A stretch of 5,668 nt of DNA from Anaerobacillus sp. (lineage in GTDB: Bacteria; Bacillota; Bacilli; Bacillales_H; Anaerobacillaceae): positions 1-5,668 of the forward strand of contig SKOL01000413.1 of NCBI GenBank assembly GCA_007120055.1, given 5' to 3'. The notes below the pieces were generated by a model. The model was given only the letters and a program-made list of their open reading frames with translations. It was not told the DNA's origin and did not search any database. Positions 1-5,357 of the stretch are shown here, piece by piece. Positions within the stretch are counted from its first letter, which is position 1. The number at the start of each line of letters is the position of its first letter. The position numbers and the translations under genes were made by a program.

Positions 1-707
1 TATTCATCTTTATTATTGTTCAATTAAAAGTAAAGGAGCCAATGGTTCCGTTCCATTTATTTAAAAATCGTCACTTATTAATCGTTAATTTAAGCGGATT
101 ACTATTAGGCGCTATTCTGATCGGGCTAACAGCCTATTTACCGCTTTGGGTGCAAGGAGTGCTTCTTTTAGCGGCTACGGCGTCAGGTTTAACATTAATT
201 CCGATGTCACTAGGCTGGCCATTAGGAGCTTTTATTAGCGGTCGAATTCTCGTTCGAGTTGGGACAAAGCCAATTTCTCTTGTCGGTGTTGTATTAATCG
301 CTTTAGGAACATTTGCACTCACATTTATCACAAGTACGACATCAAATGTATTTCTTGTCATTATCATGTTTTTTATTGGTTTAGGATTTGGTTTGTCGTT
401 TACGGTTTTTACTGTCATTGTTCAATCTTCTGTCGATTGGAACAACCGGGGTGCCGCAGCATCATCGAATGCCTTTCTTCGTACGCTCGGTCAGACGCTC
501 GGTATTGCCGTGCTTGGCGCTGTTTTAAACCAACATATCGGTGGGCACACGAATAACGGAACGAACGTAGCCCCTGAACTTCTGGCGGCAGGACTTCATT
601 CGGTATTCATTATTTTAGCGGTGATCGCTACCGTTTGTGCGATTTTAGTTGCAACATTTCTTCCAAAAGAACAACCAAAATATGCAAAAGAGCAATCGTC
701 TCAATAA
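1..707 (+). CDS. MFS efflux transporter, DHA2 (14-TM drug:H+ antiporter) type, C-terminal part; 5' end outside window
   Basis: Seen: the frame is open from the left edge (first full codon at base 3) to TAA at 705-707. The ATG at 42 with GGAG upstream looks like a start. However, the codons before it continue the family pattern (FIFIIVQLKVKEP, then MVPFHLFKNR), which matches the linker before TM9 of DHA2 transporters, so I read the ATG as internal. About five or six hydrophobic helices follow. Family-typical stretches are the conserved SGRILVRVG loop (second-half motif A-like) and the late RGAAASSNAFLRTLGQTLG segment before the penultimate helices. The C-terminus is short and polar (KEQPKYAKEQSSQ). 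Known: this family exports drugs, dyes or metabolites across the cytoplasmic membrane using the proton gradient. The substrate cannot be told from this half. The only terminator candidate downstream is the weak hairpin and T-run at 810-839. Confidence 0.88.
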   Translation, partial: FIFIIVQLKVKEPMVPFHLFKNRHLLIVNLSGLLLGAILIGLTAYLPLWVQGVLLLAATASGLTLIPMSLGWPLGAFISGRILVRVGTKPISLVGVVLIALGTFALTFITSTTSNVFLVIIMFFIGLGFGLSFTVFTVIVQSSVDWNNRGAAASSNAFLRTLGQTLGIAVLGAVLNQHIGGHTNNGTNVAPELLAAGLHSVFIILAVIATVCAILVATFLPKEQPKYAKEQSSQ

Positions 708-714
708 ATAATGT

Positions 715-847
715 GGAGCCGTCTCAAAAGAAAGTAGACACCGTTACGTATCAAATATATACAGAATAAATTTATACGTTTATATTTTTAGTAAGATCTA
801 CATGGGCTCAGACACTTACGGGACAGCTCTGTCTTTTTTGAGTAGCC
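715..847. repeat. Degenerate inverted repeat, possible relic of an insertion sequence or MITE
   Basis: Seen: CTCAAAAGA (723-731) pairs with TTTTTTGAG (834-842) over nine positions with one G-T wobble. The outer flanks are GGAGCC (715-720) on the left and TAGCC (843-847) on the right, which weakly mirror each other. A second inverted pair lies inside: ACGTAT (746-751) and ATACGT (774-779). The left end, GAGCCGTCTCAAAAG, resembles the terminal repeats of some Firmicute IS elements as I recall them, for example IS1182-like ends with GTCTCAAAAG. There is no transposase remnant and no clear target-site duplication, so this is a scar or MITE-like element at best. The distant arms could also be chance in AT-rich DNA. 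Confidence 0.3.
810..839 (+). terminator. Weak candidate terminator for the MFS gene
   Basis: AGACA (810-814) can pair with TGTCT (830-834) around a 15-base loop; alternatively GACA (822-825) pairs with TGTC (830-833) around GCTC. A run of six T (834-839) follows. The stem is short and would be weak, and the signal lies about 100 bases after the MFS stop. It is the only U-tract hairpin between the MFS and BCCT genes. It also overlaps the right arm of the possible IS relic. Confidence 0.3.
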
Positions 848-850
848 TAT

Positions 851-873
851 ATTAACCTTTAATTGCGGTTAAT
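851..873. promoter_or_regulatory. Perfect 7-bp dyad, possible operator
   Basis: ATTAACC (851-857) and GGTTAAT (867-873) form a perfect inverted repeat around nine bases (TTTAATTGC). The half-site centres are 16 bases apart. There is no T-run after it that would make it a terminator. It lies about 65 bases upstream of the mini-ORF at 939 and about 280 bases upstream of the BCCT start. A dimeric repressor site is possible, but no regulator gene is in the window and I recognise no matching consensus. Confidence 0.25.
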
Positions 874-938
874 TTATTTCCATAGTTTGCTTGATTATGT
901 TATCATTAAAAAGGTTTTTTAAAATAAGGAGTAACTAT

Positions 939-986
939 ATGACTTACGAATACTTTGATGGAGGCATGATAATCTATACGTATTAA
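939..986 (+). CDS. Mini-ORF of 15 codons with a good ribosome binding site; leader peptide or gene remnant
   Basis: AAGGAG (926-931) lies seven bases before ATG (939-941). The frame reads MTYEYFDGGMIIYTY and ends at TAA 984-986. The spacing and strength of the ribosome binding site are as good as for the real genes nearby, which is why it is listed. The product has no recognisable motif and is rich in Tyr (four of 15). It could be a short leader peptide, the truncated 5' end of a deleted gene (its ribosome binding site surviving beside the possible IS scar), or chance. No attenuator-like hairpin follows it and I saw no clear promoter before it. Confidence 0.25.
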   Translation: MTYEYFDGGMIIYTY

Positions 987-1052
987 AATGATATACTAGT
1001 ATTTTAAATTTTACTTTTAATAGGTTGTCACTTTTATCGGTTTAGTATTGCA

Positions 1053-1080
1053 TTCAAAATCAGTTTCGGCAAAATATAAT
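1053..1080 (+). promoter_or_regulatory. Candidate sigma-A promoter of the BCCT transporter gene
   Basis: A perfect TATAAT -10 box lies at 1075-1080. The best-spaced -35 is TTCAAA (1053-1058), four of six against TTGACA, with a 16-base spacer. TTGCAT at 1048-1053 is a better -35 match, but its 21-base spacer is too long. Transcription would start near 1087, leaving a 5' leader of about 65 bases. No clear sigma-B signature was seen, although osmolyte transporters are often stress controlled. Confidence 0.45.
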
Positions 1081-1136
1081 AGAACTACGAACAATCAATA
1101 CTAATTACACCCGTTACTAAATTTAAATAATTTAAT

Positions 1137-1143
1137 AAAGGAG
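1137..1143 (+). promoter_or_regulatory. Ribosome binding site that fixes the TTG start of the BCCT gene
   Basis: AAAGGAG lies eight bases before TTG (1152-1154), which is optimal spacing. The first in-frame ATG is codon 95, inside the conserved GMGIG motif. Translation must therefore begin at a non-ATG codon to include the first helices, and this site selects TTG 1152. Confidence 0.85.
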
Positions 1144-1151
1144 AATATTAC

Positions 1152-2840
1152 TTGAAGAAATTAACGCCCGTTTTTACGATTTCTGCGATATTAGCGATAA
1201 TTTTCATTTTATGGGGAGCATTTGCTCCAAATAATTTAGATGAAGTTACAAGTCTAATACAAGAATTTATTACTTATGAATTTGGCTGGTTTTACTTATT
1301 AGCAGCAAGTGCCTTTTTAGTTGTTGCTTTATTTTTGATTTTTAGTCCATATGGAAAAATAAAGTTAGGGAAGCCTGACGAAAAACCAGAATATAACTAT
1401 CTCACATGGTTTTCATTCCTATTTACAGCTGGAATGGGGATTGGTTTAGTCTTCTGGGGTGTCGCTGAGCCGATGTATCATTTTTATTTTCCACCACATG
1501 AGAATGTAACAGACTATCAAGCCGCTGGACAAGCTTTACGATATTCGTTCTTCCATTGGGGACTCCATCCGTGGGCTATTTATGCAATGGTTGCTCTTGT
1601 TTTAGCTTATTTTCAATTTCGTAAAGGATATTCTGGGGTCATTAGTGCAACATTCCGTCCGTTAATCGGCGATCGAGTCGAGGGTGGAATGGGGACAATG
1701 ATTAACGTATTAGTCGTATTTGCGACAATTATCGGGGTTGCGACATCGCTCGGTTTTGGTACGATGCAAATCTCAGGAGGCTTATCTGAGATCACACCTG
1801 CGATTTCTAATACATTTGCCACTCAATTCATGATCATTATCATCATTACGATTTTATATATGATTTCTGCGCTAACAGGATTAAATCGTGGAATTCGTAT
1901 TCTCAGTAAGACGAATGTATATTTAGCCGTTACTTTAATGTTGTTCGTGTTATTTCTAGGTCCAACAACGTACATTATGGGGGCATTTACACAAACTCTC
2001 GGAAATTACTTCCAAAATATTGTCAGTATGAGTTTCAGAATGGACCCTTTTAACCCTGAGACGAACTGGGTTCAAGGTTGGACGATTTTCTACTGGGCTT
2101 GGTGGATTTCTTGGGCACCATTCGTAGGTACATTCATTGCCCGTGTTTCTCGCGGTCGTACGATCCGTGAATTTGTTATTGGGGTTTTAGCAGTTCCGAC
2201 TTTATTTAGTGCTTTATGGTTTTCCGTTTTTGGTGGTACAGCGATTTCGTTAGATATGAACGATAATATTGGTATTATGAACGTTATCGAATCGAGTGGA
2301 ATGGAAGTAGCGTTATTTACGTTATTACAACAATTCCCACTTAGCACGATTATTTCGCTTATTGCAATCTTTCTTATTTGTTCGTTTTTTATTACTTCTG
2401 CCGATTCAGCGACGTTTGTACTCGGAATGCAGACGACAAATGGAAGTCTAAATCCACCAAATTCAGTGAAATTAATTTGGGGAATCATTCAGTCCGCAGC
2501 AGCAGCAGTACTACTTGCTTCGGGTGGATTAGGTGCTTTACAAACAGCAGCAATCATAGCCGCATTACCGTTCACCATTGTTATGATCTTTATGATTATC
2601 TCTTTATTTAAAGAGTTGCGCCGTGAACACATCATACTATACCAAGATAAGTTAACTAGGTTGAAAATGAAAGAAGAGAAAGTAAAGCTTAAAGAAGATA
2701 AATTACGATTAAAAGAAGAAAATATGGCATTAAAGAAACAATTAAAAGAAGAAGATCTCGCATTCAAAAAGCAGTTGAAAGAAGAAAATGCGTCATTAAA
2801 GAAGGAATTAAAAAAAGAACAAAATAAAAATAATAAATAG
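1152..2840 (+). CDS. opuD: BCCT-family glycine betaine/osmolyte transporter (OpuD-like) with an extended Lys/Glu-rich C-terminal tail
   Basis: Role: ion-coupled uptake of glycine betaine-type compatible solutes across the cytoplasmic membrane, giving osmoprotection. Seen: 562 residues with about 12 hydrophobic segments from residue 8 to 485. IFSPYGKIKLGKPDEKPEY (63-81) is the BCCT hallmark. GMGIG is at 94-98. HWGLHPWAIY (135-144) carries W136, W141 and Y144, equivalent to the BetP aromatic cage W189, W194 and Y197. WAWWISW (315-321) matches BetP W371-W377. FITSADSATFV (413-423) holds T415/S416, at the Na2-site position of BetP. The match to B. subtilis OpuD, as I remember it, is strong through the core. 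OpuD is about 512 residues; the extra length is mainly a charged tail (about 488-562) with heptad then 11-residue repeats, likely coiled coil or long helix. Context: own promoter and terminator, so probably monocistronic. Start is TTG. Betaine specificity is inferred; choline, ectoine or proline betaine remain possible. Confidence 0.93.
   Translation: MKKLTPVFTISAILAIIFILWGAFAPNNLDEVTSLIQEFITYEFGWFYLLAASAFLVVALFLIFSPYGKIKLGKPDEKPEYNYLTWFSFLFTAGMGIGLVFWGVAEPMYHFYFPPHENVTDYQAAGQALRYSFFHWGLHPWAIYAMVALVLAYFQFRKGYSGVISATFRPLIGDRVEGGMGTMINVLVVFATIIGVATSLGFGTMQISGGLSEITPAISNTFATQFMIIIIITILYMISALTGLNRGIRILSKTNVYLAVTLMLFVLFLGPTTYIMGAFTQTLGNYFQNIVSMSFRMDPFNPETNWVQGWTIFYWAWWISWAPFVGTFIARVSRGRTIREFVIGVLAVPTLFSALWFSVFGGTAISLDMNDNIGIMNVIESSGMEVALFTLLQQFPLSTIISLIAIFLICSFFITSADSATFVLGMQTTNGSLNPPNSVKLIWGIIQSAAAAVLLASGGLGALQTAAIIAALPFTIVMIFMIISLFKELRREHIILYQDKLTRLKMKEEKVKLKEDKLRLKEENMALKKQLKEEDLAFKKQLKEENASLKKELKKEQNKNNK
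2661..2822 (+). repeat. In-frame repeats encoding the BCCT C-terminal tail (three heptads then three 11-residue units)
   Basis: Residues 504-524 are three 7-residue units: LKMKEEK, VKLKEDK and LRLKEEN. Residues 525-557 are three 11-residue units: MALKKQLKEED (2724-2756), LAFKKQLKEEN (2757-2789) and ASLKKELKKEQ (2790-2822). Hydrophobic positions recur exactly 11 apart (L527, F538, L549; L531, L542, L553). The DNA copies differ at many synonymous sites, so the duplication is not fresh. Periods of 7 and 11 are both compatible with coiled coils, 11 giving a near-straight or right-handed helix. Confidence 0.85.
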
Positions 2841-2848
2841 TTTTTATT

Positions 2849-2900
2849 GGTCTGAACCCGTTGGAGAATAGCTTATTCGTCAACGCGTTCGGGCTTTTTT
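2849..2900 (+). terminator. Strong rho-independent terminator of the BCCT gene
   Basis: Arms are GAAC (2854-2857), CGTTG (2859-2863) and GAATA (2866-2870). They pair with TATTC (2874-2878), CAACG (2881-2885) and GTTC (2887-2890) around a GCT loop, with one C/C mismatch and one GA/GT internal loop. Wobble pairs extend the base (2849-2853 with 2891-2895) up to a run of six T (2895-2900). It begins eight bases after the stop codon and separates the BCCT unit from the methyltransferase gene. Confidence 0.92.
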
Positions 2901-2974
2901 GTTTGAAAACGTGACATCGCCCTATTACTTATGTGAAAATAGAGAGAATGATAATGTGGAACAGGTTGGTGACT

Positions 2975-4174
2975 ATGGAAACTGAAATGATTTTAAAAGT
3001 AAAACCGAAGTTCGTAAAAAAATTTAAAACTGGTTATCCGTTAATTTTTAAGGAAGCAATCATTAATATTAATGACTTAAAAGAGGAAGGAACGATCGTT
3101 AAACTGGTTGACGACCGTCAATCGCTGATCGCTAAAGGCTATTACGGTAAACAAAACAAAGGTTATGGTTGGGTACTTACTCAAAATCTGAACGAAAAAA
3201 TTGACGAATCTTTTTTTGACAAAAAACTGAAATCTGCGTTCAATAAAAGAAAGTCGTTTTTTAATAATAAAGAAACGACGGCTTTTCGTGTGTTTAATGC
3301 TGAAGGTGACGGGATTGGCGGCTTAACAATCGACTATTTTGATGGTTATTATTTAATTAATTGGTACAGTGAAGGTATTTTTAAGTTTAGTGAGTATGTG
3401 CTTGCTTCATTAAAAAAACTCGTTGATTACAAAGGCATCTATCAGAAAAAGCGTTTTAATCAAGATGGTCAATACATAGAAGAAGATGATTTTGTCATTG
3501 GTGAGAGAGGACAATTCCCGCTTGTCGTCAAAGAAAATGGCGTTAAATTTGCCGTTTATTTAAATGAAGGGGCAATGGTTGGTGTTTTTCTTGACCAACG
3601 CGAAGTTAGAAAAACAATCCGTGACCATTATGCCAATGGGAAGACGGTACTCAATACTTTTTCATATACAGGAGCCTTTTCGATTTTTGCTGCACTAGGG
3701 AACGCCGAAAAAACGACGAGTGTTGACCTTGCTAATCGCAGTTTAGCGAAGACGATTGAACAGTTCAGCATTAACGATATTGACTATGAGGCACAAGACA
3801 TAATTGTTGAAGACGTGTTTAAATACTTTAAATATGCCGTCAAGAAAAACTTAAGCTTTGATATGGTCATTCTCGATCCGCCAAGCTTTGCTCGATCTAA
3901 AAAATACACATTTAGTGCTGCGAAAGATTATAAACAACTCTTAAAAGAAGCGATTGCGATTACGAACGATCAAGGAGTTATTGTTGCGTCGACGAATTGC
4001 GCAACCTTTGATATGCAAAAATTTAAAGGCTTTATCGACGCGGCATTTAAAGAGTCGAATGCGAAATACGAGATCGTTGAGGAGTTTTCACTTCCTGATG
4101 ATTTTCGAACCATGAAACAATATAAAGAAGGAAACTATCTTAAAGTTGCTTTTATCAAAGTCCGATCTAAGTAG
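2975..4174 (+). CDS. Class I SAM-dependent rRNA methyltransferase, RlmI/COG1092 family (PUA + methyltransferase)
   Basis: Role: SAM-dependent methylation of rRNA. The E. coli relative RlmI makes m5C1962 in 23S rRNA; the target here is inferred. Residues are numbered from ATG 2975 (399 aa; E. coli RlmI is 396). Residues 6-70 form the N-terminal PUA-like domain. AEGDGIGGLTIDYF (109-122) is the linker domain signature. FLDQR (205-209) opens the catalytic domain, LNTFSYTGAFS (226-236) is SAM motif I, VD (250-251) is motif II, and LDPPSF (300-305) is motif IV. TNC (340-342) sits where RlmI has SCS. Start: the frame is open from GTG 2933 with further ATGs at 2948, 2954 and 2987. ATG 2975 or 2987 best fits family length; 2954 has GAGAG at good spacing (2942-2946). 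TTGAAA at 2903-2908 may be a -35 box, but the -10 is poor. The gene is probably co-transcribed with the peptidase 24 bases downstream. Confidence 0.9.
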   Translation: METEMILKVKPKFVKKFKTGYPLIFKEAIININDLKEEGTIVKLVDDRQSLIAKGYYGKQNKGYGWVLTQNLNEKIDESFFDKKLKSAFNKRKSFFNNKETTAFRVFNAEGDGIGGLTIDYFDGYYLINWYSEGIFKFSEYVLASLKKLVDYKGIYQKKRFNQDGQYIEEDDFVIGERGQFPLVVKENGVKFAVYLNEGAMVGVFLDQREVRKTIRDHYANGKTVLNTFSYTGAFSIFAALGNAEKTTSVDLANRSLAKTIEQFSINDIDYEAQDIIVEDVFKYFKYAVKKNLSFDMVILDPPSFARSKKYTFSAAKDYKQLLKEAIAITNDQGVIVASTNCATFDMQKFKGFIDAAFKESNAKYEIVEEFSLPDDFRTMKQYKEGNYLKVAFIKVRSK

Positions 4175-4180
4175 TTAAAT

Positions 4181-4188
4181 AAAGGAGG
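4181..4188 (+). promoter_or_regulatory. Strong ribosome binding site of the M42 peptidase gene
   Basis: AAAGGAGG, near-perfect complementarity to the 16S 3' end, ten bases before ATG 4199. It sits in the 24-base gap after the methyltransferase stop, supporting independent translation within one transcript. Confidence 0.85.
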
Positions 4189-4198
4189 AGCTAATTCA

Positions 4199-5281
4199 AT
4201 GGAAAAACAAGCTTTTTTAGCACAACTGCGTGATTTAGCCAATATTCAAGGAACTCCAGGACAGGAAATGAACGTCGTAAAAGCGTTAGTTGATTTATTA
4301 TCACCCTATGCCGATAAAATGGAAGTTGATCATATGGGCAATATTTATGCATACCTTCAAGGAAATAAGCCAGGACCAACGATGATGGTTTCAGCTCATT
4401 CCGATGAAATCGGTTGTGTCGTTCGCGATATCGATAATAACGGTTTTTTAAGAATCGAACGGACGGGTGGCGTAATTGAGTCGTTACTCATCGGTCGAAA
4501 AGTAAATGTGAACGGGCATTTCGGTGTCGTCGGTGTGAAGGCAGGACACTTGCAAACTCCCGAAGAAAGAAAAAGAATTCCATCCATTTATGAACTTTAC
4601 GTTGATGTAGGGGCGTCTTCCAAAGAAGAAGTACTTGAAATGGAAATCGATATCGGTGACCCGATTACATACATAAGTGAAATTGATCAATTTACAAATC
4701 AGGATTTAATATGTGGAAAAGCAATCGATAATCGATCTTGCTGTGTTTTACTCGTGCAACTATTTAAAGACCTTTTTAATGAAAAAGATTTTGCAGGAAC
4801 ATTAGTTGGAGTTATAGCTACCCAAGAAGAAGTTGGTCTTCGGGGGGCCAAAGTGGCAACTTATAAAGTGAATCCAGATTTCGCATTAGTATTAGATACA
4901 ATTCCTTGCGCTGACACACCCGATAGCTTAAATAGTGGTTATCCAGTCGGGATTGGAAGAGGCCCAGTGTTCCCTGCTTTGGCGGGAGGGGCAGTACGAG
5001 GAAACCTTATGTCACCGCAAGTAAAAAATTTACTCATTCGTTATGCCAAACAATTAGAAATCCCTTATCAATTAGCGGTAATGAGCGGTGCGACAACTGA
5101 CTTAGCAGCGGTTCACCTAGAGCGCGAAGGTATTTTAGCTGGAGCGATTACTTTTGCAAGACGTTACTCGCACTCACCAGTTGAAGTTGCGGATTTACGC
5201 GACTTTGAGCTCGGCTTTACCTTATTGAAAAAGATTGTCACTGATGTAGATAATTGGGGAGATATGAGTTTTATAAAATAA
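4199..5281 (+). CDS. M42-family metallopeptidase (glutamyl aminopeptidase/endoglucanase-like, FrvX/YsdC/YtoP type)
   Basis: Role: cytoplasmic di-metal (Zn or Co in known members) aminopeptidase that trims short peptides, usually as a dodecameric TET-like shell. Seen: 360 residues, usual family length. All expected active-site residues are present: H67 in SAHSDEIG, bridging D177 in AIDNR, base E210 and metal ligand E211 in TQEEVGLRGA, D233 in VLDT, and H325 in RYSHSPVE. The insert between H67 and D177 (about 75-165) is the beta-rich dimerisation domain of the family, with VGVKAGHL and DVGASSKEEV typical. SGATTDLAAVHLEREGI (296-312) is the usual late segment. Oddity: the residues after DNR are SCC, where I recall Gly as common two places after Arg. 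No signal peptide is seen. Context: 24 bases after the methyltransferase, likely the same operon. Exact substrate preference cannot be told; B. subtilis has several paralogues, so no symbol is given. Confidence 0.93.
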   Translation: MEKQAFLAQLRDLANIQGTPGQEMNVVKALVDLLSPYADKMEVDHMGNIYAYLQGNKPGPTMMVSAHSDEIGCVVRDIDNNGFLRIERTGGVIESLLIGRKVNVNGHFGVVGVKAGHLQTPEERKRIPSIYELYVDVGASSKEEVLEMEIDIGDPITYISEIDQFTNQDLICGKAIDNRSCCVLLVQLFKDLFNEKDFAGTLVGVIATQEEVGLRGAKVATYKVNPDFALVLDTIPCADTPDSLNSGYPVGIGRGPVFPALAGGAVRGNLMSPQVKNLLIRYAKQLEIPYQLAVMSGATTDLAAVHLEREGILAGAITFARRYSHSPVEVADLRDFELGFTLLKKIVTDVDNWGDMSFIK

Positions 5282-5357
5282 ACTGGCTTTTTCTAAAAGA
5301 AATGAAAGTATTCTTTAATATACTATTAGACTACTTTATGGATAAAGGATGAGGAAC

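Larger units (their letters stand above)
708..1151. other. AT-rich intergenic region (444 bases) between the MFS and BCCT genes
   Basis: No ORF of normal length is present on either strand. The first third (715-847) is bounded by a degenerate inverted repeat and contains a weak hairpin with a T-run. A clean 7-bp dyad at 851-873 follows, then a 15-codon mini-ORF with a ribosome binding site (926-986). After that comes low-complexity AT-rich DNA, a TATAAT-type promoter (1053-1080) and the BCCT leader. These are listed separately. The rest, especially 987-1050, shows nothing I can name. Confidence 0.7.

Noticed and set aside
35..44. GGAG followed by ATG as the true start of the MFS gene
   Set aside because: The frame is open upstream to the window edge and encodes residues that fit the linker and helix of DHA2 transporters. 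The bases of the apparent ribosome binding site encode Lys-Glu-Pro of a conserved segment, and a 221-residue protein would be only half a transporter.
1025..1053. TTGTCA (1025-1030) as the main -35 box for the BCCT gene
   Set aside because: It is a good -35 match, but no acceptable -10 lies 16-18 bases downstream; TATAAT at 1075-1080 is too far away.
2378..2611. Open frame of 77 codons inside the BCCT gene
   Set aside because: It is an out-of-frame shadow of a strongly conserved transporter segment, with no ribosome binding site and no recognisable product. The antisense open frames across 134-418, 1613-2767 and 4191-4690 were rejected for the same reason.
2641..2822. CRISPR-like or recombinational DNA repeat in the AAAGAAG-rich stretch
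   Set aside because: The repetition is at the protein level (7- and 11-residue units); the DNA copies diverge at synonymous sites and there are no spacers.
5289..5330. Terminator or promoter between the peptidase and Toprim genes
   Set aside because: TTTCT-AAA-AGAAA (5290-5302) and TAATA-TAC-TATTA (5316-5328) are short all-AT stems without a T-run. TATACT at 5319-5324 is a fair -10 box but has no -35 at 16-18 bases.
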